From Chrysochromulina tobinii (lineage: Eukaryota > Haptophyta > Prymnesiales > Chrysochromulinaceae): a stretch of DNA of 14,943 bases. Within the stretch, counting starts at the first letter, position 1. The number at the start of each line of letters is the position of its first letter. Location of the stretch: the NCBI GenBank assembly GCA_001275005.1, contig JWZX01001659.1, forward strand, positions 1-14,943. Direction: 5' to 3'. Of this stretch, positions 7,045-14,287 are shown piece after piece. The position numbers and the translations under genes are program-made. The notes beneath the pieces are model-generated. The model was not told the DNA's origin. It searched no databases and saw nothing but the letters and a program-made list of their open reading frames with translations.

Positions 7045-7981
7045 CTAGGCGACCATGCCCAGGTCCTTGAGACGGCCCTTGATCAAAGGCGGCGCTGGAG
7101 GGGCGTACGACCACAACGTGTCGTACAAACTCGTGGTGTAATAGCTCGCCGTGGCGAGAGCGTCGGACGCTGCGGTGGACGCCGCGTCCATCGCCGCCTT
7201 CTTGAGCTCGGCCTGCAGCAGCGTCGAGGGCGACGGCTTATGGATAGCCGCCTCTATGAAGGGCCACATCGCGTTCACCGTCGTCGGCGGCGGCACTGAC
7301 AACGCGGCAAGAGAGGGGAGCGGTGCATACGCGCAAAGCCTCAGCAGCGGCAGGAGCAGGCGGGACAGGCGTCTGAGGAGCTCAACTCGGCGCATGAGTT
7401 CGAGCGCTGCAGCTCCGCTCACTCTCGTACGGCTCAATGAAGACCGCAGCGCACAGCAGAGGCCATAGGTCTTTGAGCTCCTCGACGTTCTGGCGGGTGG
7501 CCAGCAGGCGCAGCGACACCACAAAGCGGGGCAGATCCTTCTTCATCTCGGCGATGCACTGGGCTTGGCGGCGAGCGAGCCCGAAGGTGAGCGCGTGCTC
7601 GAGCGAGGTCTCCGTCACTGGCACGCTCGCAATCAGGTGGTCCTCGCACAGGGTTTTCAACGCATCAACCTCGTACTCATGGGCCCATCGGCAGAGCGTG
7701 AAGAAGGTGGCCTCGTCGGTGAGCGCCGCAAACCTGAGGCTCGCTGGTAGCAGCGCCTGCTGGAAGAGGTTGAACTCATCGGCCCTCTTGCCCGGCAGGG
7801 AGATTTTCGTGTGCAGCGAGCCCTGGTCGTCTGTGAGTAAGTCACGGAACACGGGCGAGGCGAGGACGAGGATGAGCGCGTGCGCCTGAACGACCTGACC
7901 GTCATCAAACTTGACCTCGAGATCCTTCGGCACGTTGAGGATCTTTTTCGCCGCCGGTGTCTTCAGCCCGGTCTCGGCCAT
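7045..7981 (-). CDS. BTB/POZ domain protein, probable two exons
   Basis: From the ATG at 7981 the frame encodes a BTB fold: DLEVKFDDGQVVQAHALILV and LASPVFRDLLTD (start of the domain), then ISLPGKRADEF, FFTLCRWAHEYEVDALKTLC and a BACK-like helical stretch. BTB domains mediate dimerisation and often recruit substrates to cullin-3 ligases; no second domain is recognisable. The frame stops at 7382. Protein-like sequence continues in another frame from about 7430 to the stop at 7045 (MWPFIEAAIHKPSPSTLLQA region). A 58-bp intron with donor GTACGA at 7430 and acceptor CTCCTCAG ending at 7373 joins the two frames exactly, giving 292 residues. Without that intron the protein is 199 residues. The N-terminus could extend upstream, because the frame is open to 8119 and a TTTTAG acceptor-like site lies near 8056. 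Confidence 0.65.
7373..7430 (-). other. Probable short intron of the BTB gene
   Basis: GTACGA donor and CAG acceptor, 58 bp, phase 2. The donor starts with GTACG, as do the donors of the SHIPPO-gene intron and CTNNBL1 intron 2. The length leaves the right frame difference to link the BTB frame to the downstream one. A sequencing frameshift near 7400-7430 is the alternative. Confidence 0.4.
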
Positions 7982-8098
7982 TGGATTGACCTTCGCGGCG
8001 GCGCTTTCGGCGGCAGCCCTTGGCTGTTTCTGCTGCGGGGCGAATCCTGGGCGCCTAAAACGACGCGAAATGGCGACATGAGGCGAAGGTCGACTAAT

Positions 8099-8115
8099 TA
8101 GCTTGCTTGCTTGCG
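8099..8115. repeat. GCTT microsatellite
   Basis: Three to four GCTT units lie between the BTB gene and the 3' end of the next minus-strand gene. The surrounding 8000-8237 spacer holds no other feature I recognise, apart from a CACGTG E-box-like site near 8202. Confidence 0.6.
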
Positions 8116-8237
8116 CCAACAGAAATCACAGACCGGCCCACACAAGTGACACAGTCTTGTATATGCAATTGCGGGGCCGAGACTGGAACCCGATCCATTC
8201 GTCACGTGACACTCGCCCATGCACTCGCCGCCGCGCT

Positions 8238-9011
8238 TCAGTGGCCGCCCATGTGCGCGCCACCCACGAGCGAGACGGTCGCGCTGCTCGAGCCGCTCGC
8301 GTGATGCTGCAGCCGCTTTGGTAGCGTCGCCGCGTGAATGGGCACTTCCTTGACATGGTTGTACGGGTCGTATTGGCCGATGCTGCTGGTGGCGCGCTCA
8401 CTCCAGCCCGGAGTGCTGTAGTTGCTCAAGGGGGGGGGCGGGTACGAGAGCAGCGACGATGACGCGTAGCGCGAGTCGTGATTGATCGGGCGTCGCGTGC
8501 TCACTGCGTTCGCTAGACGCTCCTCCGCTTCAGCTATCATACGCTTGGGCGGGAGGTAAGCTTCTCCCTGTGTGCTCACGAGCCGGTCCTTGTTGGGCAC
8601 GCAGTTCCAGTCGGTGGGCGTCTCGACGGGCAGCACCGCAACGAGCTCGGTGCTCGGCGTCACGCTGTTGATCGCGTCACGCACCTGCCGGCCGTACGTC
8701 ATGCCGACGCAGTGCCTGATCTTTGTCACGTGCCCTGTGTACCCGACCGGGTACGGCTGCTCCATGAGCCGCGTCATGCGCTCTACGTCGCGCGCTTTAC
8801 GATTGCGGTCAAAGGTGCGGAAGGGCAAGCCATCGCCAAAGCTGGTCGTGAAAGGGTCCTTCTCGCGCGCCTCCACGAAAGCTGGGTACTCGTTTGATCG
8901 GTAATGCGCAAAGGGGTGGCGCGCTGCGACCTTGTCCCATGCGTTGATCTGCTCCTTAACCTGCATGAGCAGGTCCGATTTCATACCGAGCAGCTGGCCT
9001 TGGGCGAACAT
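8238..9011 (-). CDS. FAM166/CIMIP2-like ciliary microtubule inner protein
   Basis: Single exon, 257 residues. The start ATG at 9011 sits in GCCACCATGT, a strong Kozak context; the frame is open further upstream without conservation. Residues about 87-107 (PYPVGYTGHVTKIRHCVGMTYG) match the GYTGH...G.TYG signature of the FAM166/CIMIP2 (UPF0605) family. Mammalian members lie inside ciliary doublet microtubules. The N-terminal 85 residues are charged and helical (LLMQVKEQINAWDKV, RKARDVERMTRLMEQ). The C-terminal third is Ser/Pro-rich (SSLLSYPPPPLSNYSTPGW) and probably disordered. With the SHIPPO gene this is the second axoneme-type gene in the window. The family assignment rests on one motif plus general layout. 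Confidence 0.6.
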   Translation of the reverse strand: MFAQGQLLGMKSDLLMQVKEQINAWDKVAARHPFAHYRSNEYPAFVEAREKDPFTTSFGDGLPFRTFDRNRKARDVERMTRLMEQPYPVGYTGHVTKIRHCVGMTYGRQVRDAINSVTPSTELVAVLPVETPTDWNCVPNKDRLVSTQGEAYLPPKRMIAEAEERLANAVSTRRPINHDSRYASSSLLSYPPPPLSNYSTPGWSERATSSIGQYDPYNHVKEVPIHAATLPKRLQHHASGSSSATVSLVGGAHMGGH

Positions 9012-9474
9012 GGTGGCCGGCAGGACGAGCGCACCCGAGCGCTCCAAAGGGAAGGTGGAACAGCCTGCTGAACAGGACTCAAAAGTTGATTCACAGGATC
9101 GGTTACACTTCCAGAGCAGGCGATAGGCCCGCCGTGTCTTGAGTCTTGACCGTCTTCACTCTTGTTAATCATTCGGGTGTTAATGGGACGTGGGTCTGCT
9201 GACTCTCCGTTCGTTTAGCTTGTGTGAATCCTGGTTGCTGGTAAATGAAACGCGGTCTAGCGAGAGACGAGAGAGTCATCGCGTAATCTCTAATTCTGGT
9301 TTTAAGTGCTGGCTACGCTGATATCATGGTGCCGTTGCCCGACGCAAACGCGTACCCTCTGGGAGAAAAAAGACACGCCTGCAACAGGCCGTTCGGGGCC
9401 TTCCGCAGGATCCAAGAAGATCCAAGACCATTGAGGCCTCCATTCTGACATCGCACCAAGGTCACGGCAACCAT
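9012..9474. other. Intergenic region upstream of the CIMIP2-like gene
   Basis: This holds the 5' UTR and promoter of the CIMIP2-like gene and the 3' flank of the next minus-strand gene. It is less GC-rich than the coding parts. I see no TATA box, RNA gene or long repeat; a near-duplicate ATCCAAGA (about 9410 and 9419) is the only pattern. Confidence 0.4.
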
Positions 9475-10023
9475 CTACCATGCCGCCAGCAGCGAATCGC
9501 CAATAGAGATCGCCTCATCCTTGTCTAGCGCCGTCAGCGCCCGCGCGGCTTCGGCGTCGTCTGACCAGGCCTGGCCGCTGCGAAGCAGGAGCTCGTTCGC
9601 GAGCATGCGACGAGCCTGCAGCACTACCTCCTTGGTACGAGCCTCCTGGAGGCGATCGAATAGCCGTAGCTGGTCGACCGCGTCCGCGACGACGGGTTGC
9701 GTACCCTGCTCCCTGGCAATGAGCCACACGTTCGTGGCCGCATTCGCTGGGTCCACAGCAATCGCACCCGAGATCTCCTCACGCTCGGCCGCGGTCGCCC
9801 GCTCGGCGATCTGCTCCATCTGCTTTTCGAGGTTACGATGCAAGGCCATTAGTGTGCTGCTCACGCGGTCACGCTCATCGAGCAGCTGACGAATCTCCCT
9901 GTCGTGCTCCGCGGGCAGCAGCGGCGAATAGGGTACCCTGCGTTCGAGGAGTGCGCGGCACTCCTGCGCCCAGTGGAGTGCGATGGCATTCGAAGGAACG
10001 TTCGTGCTCGCAGCGTTGCTCAT
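9475..10023 (-). CDS. Uncharacterised helical coiled-coil protein
   Basis: From the ATG at 10023 the protein has 182 residues, starting MSNAASTNVPSNAI. It is rich in Ala, Glu, Arg and Leu, with long amphipathic helices (HDREIRQLLDERDRV; LHRNLEKQMEQIAERATAAE; LRLFDRLQEARTKEVVLQAR) typical of coiled coils or helical bundles. The frame is open upstream, and an alternative ATG at 10158 adds 45 residues rich in Ser, Arg and Pro with almost no acidic residues, a composition compatible with a mitochondrial or plastid transit peptide. Neither ATG has a strong Kozak context. I do not recognise the family. It lies downstream of TELO2 on the same strand. Confidence 0.6.
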   Translation of the reverse strand: MSNAASTNVPSNAIALHWAQECRALLERRVPYSPLLPAEHDREIRQLLDERDRVSSTLMALHRNLEKQMEQIAERATAAEREEISGAIAVDPANAATNVWLIAREQGTQPVVADAVDQLRLFDRLQEARTKEVVLQARRMLANELLLRSGQAWSDDAEAARALTALDKDEAISIGDSLLAAW

Positions 10024-10158
10024 CGAGCGGCTTTGGGCGTAGCGCGAAGGAACACGCAGCGAGGGCCGTGAGCGTCGATCGTGCGATGACCCGAGCGAGA
10101 GAGAGAGCCCGCGAGAGCCTGGGCTGGGGCTGCCTGTTGCTGCTGCTGTGAAAGTCAT

Positions 10159-10402
10159 ACAAGTCAAGTCAAGTCAAGTCAACTTTGAAACACACAACGT
10201 GCTCGACCTCCGGACCCCCAAGCACGAGGGCCTCTATCGCTGTGGCCGACGCACACCCGCTTTAACACATGCCGTTAAGAAGAGCTCGAAGGCCGCCTAA
10301 TCAGGCGCTATGACTTCGCGCGCCACAGTGGCCCTGTGCGCTCACGTACATTCAAGTGTCACGTACGCCATGGCAACTGCCATCTCGGCTTGTCAGGGAT
10401 CG
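10159..10402. other. Intergenic spacer with pentanucleotide repeat
   Basis: A CAAGT pentamer is repeated about four times at 10160-10182, immediately 5' of the upstream ATG candidate of the helical protein. Further on are a small palindrome (GCCTAATCAGGC near 10297) and TCACGTAC twice (near 10339 and 10357). This is the promoter and 5' UTR of the helical protein gene plus the 3' flank of TELO2. Confidence 0.55.
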
Positions 10403-13400
10403 TCAGAAGATGCGCATCTCTGCCCGCACGGCCGTGCCAAAGATGGCGTGGCACGCGGCAGCGAGCTGCTGGCAGCCTGCGCCCGTATCCTGCTCGGCGT
10501 GGGCCCGTAGCCACTCCTGCAGCTCCGGCAGCACCTCCCCTAGATCCGCGACGAGGAGGGCGGGCAGCATGGCACGGCCGACAGCACTGAATGCGACGAG
10601 CACGCCCCGTCGCACCGCGGGCTCCTCGTGATACCGTAGCGCCCAGCCGAACTCGAAGAGGCTTCGGCTGATGAGGGATGCAATCAGACGTCATCAGACG
10701 CAATCAGACGCAATCAGGATCGAATTCAAAGCGTGATGAGGATGCAATCAGACGTCATCAGACGCAATCAGACGCAATCAGGATCGAATTCAAAGCGATC
10801 GAGCGTCACCTCATGGCGCGGGCACACGGGTACGCGGCGACGCCGCGGAGCAGCGCGGCGAGCGTCATGAGCAGCGCCTCGAGCAAGAAGCAGTCCTCCC
10901 CGAGCAGGGTGAACGTGGTGGTCGGGTCGTCGAAGCGCACCAACAAGGGGTAGAAGTAGAGGGGCGCGACGGCGCCGAGCACGCTCGCGGCGGCGACGGG
11001 GCGCGAGCGTAGGCTGCTCGTGCCCCAACGGCGCGTCTTACCGGCCGTCTTACCGGCCGTCGTGCCGGGCGCCGTACTGGGCGCCTCACCGGCGGGCGCC
11101 ACGCGCGCGGCCGCCGGGCCGACCCGCGCCGTCGTGGGCGCGCCGAGCTCCTCGGCCGTTGCATGCACGACGCGAAGCACCTCGAGGCGCATCTCGAGCG
11201 ACACGTGCTCCGAGTAGAACTCGGCCGTGAGGAACTCGGCCGCCGCCACAGGCGAACGCACCGCGAGTGCGATGAGCGCTCCGTGTCGGCGCTCCCCAAA
11301 GCGCGCCAATCGGTACGTATCGGCCAAATGTAGCAACGCGCGCGCGAGCGGAGGGCAGAGTGCGTGCAGCTCGGGGGTATCTGGCGCCGCCCGTATGAGA
11401 ACTTCGGCGGCGCTGAGCGCTGTGTCGAGCAGCTCGTGCTCGCCTTCCTTGGCGCGCAAGCCCGCAAGCAGTTGGCGGAGGTGGCGCGGCGGCGGCGTCG
11501 CGCGCAGGTCGGTGCGGTCGTCGGCGAGGTCGAATGCCTCGTAACTGCCCTCGCTGCCGGCGTCGTCGTCGTCGTCGCCCTCGGTGCCCTCGTCTTCGTC
11601 GGTGCCCATGGCGGCGCCGTCGTGCTCCTCGGCTGCCGGGTCGTCGTGATCGTCCTCAACCCTCTCGCCCCCGCTCGGCACATGCTTCCCGGCGCGCTCG
11701 GCGTGTGACGGCATGGGATGCGCCGGCCCGCCTCCGTTGGCGCTGCCTGGCGCCTCATCGGCGGTACCCGGCAACACCGCTGGCGCATCGGGATCAATCT
11801 CCTCCTCCTCCTCCTCCTCCTCTGCCGCCCATGACGGCGCCTCAGAGGAGCGACGCCGCCCATGACGGCGCCGACGCACCTGCCCCACCTGGCTCGTCGA
11901 GCGCGTTGACGATGCCCCACCTGGCGTGACGAAGCCCACCTGGCTCGTCGAGCGCGTCGCACCGGCGCCAGACGCGCCGCCCGTCGTGTGCGCCTCGTCG
12001 GGTCGCGACGGCGCCGACGGCGGTGGCGGCGGCGGACGCGCAATCGACCGGCCCACATCCTTGTGTTCCTTCACAGTGCCCTTCACAGTGCCCTTCACAG
12101 TGCCCTCGTCCTCGTGTTCGTCGTCGTCGTCGTCGCTCGCGGCACCCTCAAAGCGCAGTGGATGGTCCGGATCAATGACGCACGACACAACCTCCGCCAC
12201 TCTCATCCCCAGCCGCCGAATGGCCTCGTCTGGTGCGCCCAGATGCACCTGCACGCCGGACAGGAGCGTCGTAGTGATCGCGCTCGAGATCGACGTGGGC
12301 AGTGCTTCGAGCGCATGGACCAGCGCTGCTGTGAGGTATCGCTGCTGACGCATCGGCGCGTGCATGACGTGGCTCGGCGCACTCCACGCCTCCGCGACGG
12401 CGCGTGTCGCCTCAGCGAGCGCGCCGTAATGAGCCCCGAGGCTGGCCACACCGCCGCCCTCGCCGCCCTCGCCGCCGATCTCGCCCCCAATCTCGCCGCC
12501 GATCTCGCCCCCAATCTCGCCGCCGATCTCGCTCCCAATCTCGCCCCTTAGCTCGTCCCCAATCTCGACGTCGGCGGGGATGGCGCGCAGCAGCGCGACG
12601 AGCGCCGGCAGCGCCGCCGTGGGCAGGATACGCAGCAGCAGCAGCCTTTCTCGTAGCACAAGCCGAGCGGCTGGGCTGGCACGGAGCAGTGGTGTGAACA
12701 GGGCACAGAGAGTCACCGTACTCACTCGTCCCCGTGCGGCCAGCAACACTCCCGCCTCGAGCGCCGCCTCGGATGCGAACGCTGGCAGCGCCGCGAGCAG
12801 TTGGCATGCAAGCCCGTGAGAGGGGGAGGAGCCCCCGCCAGCAGCATCGTCCGCGCCGTTGGCAGCCATGCTATCTACGATCATCTCGAGGACGACACCA
12901 AAGTGGCCGAGGCGTGCGAGGCGCCCGAGCAGCATGCCGGCCATGCCGACGGCCCGCGCTGACAGCGCCGCGGCCGCGGCCTCCCCGCCGCCCACCACAG
13001 CGCCGCTCACCACAGCGCCGCCCACCACGGCGCCGCTCACCACGACGCGTCGCTCGTAGGCGGCGAGCAGTTCCGTCACGAGAGCGCGATAGAAGACGGG
13101 GGGCGCGAGCGCAGCGGGCGGTGCTGCTCGAAGCGCGTTAGCGACCCGCGAAGGCAGCGCCACGAGCAGCGAGCACACTGCCTCGTCCTCCTCCTCCTCG
13201 GACGCGGCCAGGCGCCCGGCTGTGGGTGGCGGCGTGGCGGCGAGAGTGTCCCAAAGGCAGCGCACGCGTCCCTCGCGGAGCATCGAGGCGAGGAGCCCAA
13301 CGAGCACACTGGCATGTGAGGCCTCGAGGGAGGTGGACGTCGCATCACTGCTGCCGCCGCTGCCGCCGCAACGGTGTAGCGCTGCTCCGAGGGCCTCGAG

Positions 13401-13784
13401 GGCCTCGCGTGGCGGTGCGAGCAGAAGTTGGCTGTCAAAGAGCTCTCGCGCTTGCGCTGCCGTCAGTGCGCCGCGCCAGTTGCGCAGGCCGTCGGCGAGC
13501 AGCGTCGCCGCCCAGCGGCGGTAGTGATTGCGCAGAAAGGCAATCGAGAGCTCGTGCGCGGTGTGCTGACCGGCTGTGAAGGTTGCGTTGACTTGATCGA
13601 TCATGTGGGCGGCATCAGCAGACGAGGAGGAAGGCGGGAGCGGCAGCACGGCGCTCGGGTCGAGCAGCCGGAGCATGGCGCCGAGGGCCACCTTGGCGGC
13701 TTCCAGGTCACGCGTCTCCCTCAGCGTACGGCCGCAAAGCGTGCTCAGCGCGCCGGCGACAGCCGCAGCTGCCGAGGCGTCCAT
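10403..13784 (-). CDS. TELO2: Telomere length regulation protein TELO2 (Tel2), two exons
   Basis: Exon 1 is 13784-10810 and exon 2 is 10667-10403, giving 1079 residues against 837 in human. TELO2 forms the TTT complex with TTI1 and TTI2 and, with HSP90 and R2TP, stabilises PIKK kinases (mTOR, ATM, ATR). The conserved C-terminal half is clear: RRLGMRVAEVVS, then HLRQLLAGLRAKEGEHE, GALIALAVRSPVAAAEFLTA, SLEMRLEVLRVV, PLYFYPLLVRFDD and, across the splice, SRSLFEFGWALRYHEEPAVR, which aligns to the human ALLEFVWALRFH region. Between residues about 545 and 755 lies a long disordered acidic linker with Asp and Glu runs. The N-terminal half is Ala/Leu-rich helical repeat, weakly conserved as usual. 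Extra length comes from in-frame repeats. The exon 1 frame reads into a stop at 10806, just inside the intron. Confidence 0.9.
10668..10809 (-). other. TELO2 intron
   Basis: Donor ATGAG|GTGACG at 10809, acceptor CATCAG ending at 10668, 142 bp, phase 2. Splicing restores an AGC codon and the conserved SRSLFEFGWALRYH stretch, so the junction is well supported. Nearly the whole intron is the 63-bp tandem duplication. Confidence 0.88.
10670..10797 (-). repeat. 63-bp tandem duplication carrying 10-bp CTGATTGC units
   Basis: Copies at 10670-10733 and 10735-10797 are identical except for one extra G. On the transcript strand each copy contains four CTGAT units spaced exactly 10 bp (CTGATTGCGT, CTGATTGCGT, CTGATGACGT, CTGATTGCAT) after TTTGAATTCGATC. 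This resembles the array in CTNNBL1 intron 2. Confidence 0.95.
12069..12104 (-). repeat. 12-bp coding repeat in TELO2 (GTVK x3)
   Basis: Three exact copies of CTTCACAGTGCC (plus strand) encode GTVK three times in the disordered linker, next to the acidic SDDDDDEHEDEG run. Confidence 0.9.
12471..12550 (-). repeat. 12/24-bp coding repeat in TELO2 (EIGG x5-6)
   Basis: Alternating GCCGATCTCGCC and CCCAATCTCGCC units encode a run of Glu-Ile-Gly-Gly in the N-terminal half (about residues 410-438). Units are multiples of three, so the frame is kept. Confidence 0.88.
12996..13044 (-). repeat. Coding repeat in TELO2 (VVSGAVVGG)
   Basis: CACCACAGCGCCGCTCAC-type units, about 15 bp and tandem, encode alternating VVSGA and VVGGA at about residues 247-263. 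Confidence 0.8.
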
Positions 13785-13833
13785 GCCGATGCGCAGTCGT
13801 ACCGTGTGTCCCGTGTGTGTCCGTGTTAGAAGT

Positions 13834-13875
13834 CACACAGACACACATTCACATTCACACACACACATTCACACC
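13834..13875. repeat. CA-rich microsatellite
   Basis: Interrupted (CA)n with ATTCACA variants. It occupies most of the 116-bp gap between the stop of the unknown upstream gene (13901) and the TELO2 start (13784), both on the minus strand, so it is probably in the TELO2 5' region. Confidence 0.85.
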
Positions 13876-13900
13876 AAGGCGGGTACCGCGCGGGGGCGGT

Positions 13901-14174
13901 TTAGAAGGGCGACATGCCCATGGTGAGCTTGAAGCTCATGGCGGGAGCGGCGAGGAGTACGGTAGTTGCGTCCGCGAGAACGACGGCTGCCGAGATTGCC
14001 GCGCGATGCGGCGATGGTGTGCAAGGAAGGTGCGGGGGGAGGATCGCGAGAGGCCATACCGGGTGGAATCATGGGTGGTCGGCGCGCGTGCGTGCTTACC
14101 GAGTGCCCGCAGCGCGCGGTCGAAGGTGGGGGAGAGCGCGCCCGTGGTGCTCTCGGTGTCGACCGTCCAACGAA
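13901..14174 (-). CDS. Last two exons of an unrecognised gene (5'-partial)
   Basis: No long open frame marks this gene; splice sites do. Penultimate exon 14174-14100 (entered after CATCACAG) reads TVDTESTTGALSPTF and DRALRAL. It ends at a strong donor, GTAAGC, at 14099. The 113-bp intron ends at CTCGGCAG (13987). The last exon, 13986-13901, continues in phase 1 with VVLADATTVLLAAPAMSF then KLTMGMSPF and a stop. Frame and sites are mutually consistent. Upstream exons are not identified in the window and may lie beyond its right edge or behind a long intron. Function unknown. Confidence 0.5.
13987..14099 (-). other. Intron of the unknown minus-strand gene
   Basis: GTAAGC donor at 14099 and CGGCAG acceptor ending at 13987, 113 bp, phase 1. 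It has the most canonical donor in the window and no CTGAT repeats. Confidence 0.55.
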
Positions 14175-14210
14175 CTGTGATGAGTAACGGTGTCCGTCCA
14201 ACGAACTGTG
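14163..14210. repeat. 31-bp-period tandem repeat at a putative splice acceptor
   Basis: CCGTCCAACGAACTGTG occurs exactly at 14163-14179 and 14194-14210. On the minus strand each copy holds CACAG|TTCGTTGGACGG, so the proposed acceptor is duplicated 31 bp upstream. The two acceptors are not frame-equivalent. Confidence 0.85.
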
Positions 14211-14222
14211 CTGACCTGTGAA

Positions 14223-14287
14223 GCGTTTGGTTATAAATTCGCCACCCAAGACACAGCGTTTGGTTATAATTTCACATGGTTATAAAC
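14223..14287. repeat. TTATAA-centred repeats
   Basis: GCGTTTGGTTATAAATTC (14223-14240) recurs with one mismatch at 14256-14273, a 33-bp period, and a shorter GGTTATAAAC follows at 14278-14287. A diverged copy of TTATAAATTCGCCACCCAAG plus ACACAG (14231-14256) lies at 14836-14860. Confidence 0.85.

Noticed and set aside
10865-12058. 397-residue minus-strand frame within TELO2
   Set aside because: It is a +1 shadow of the TELO2 frame, with long Arg/Ala runs and no conserved motifs.
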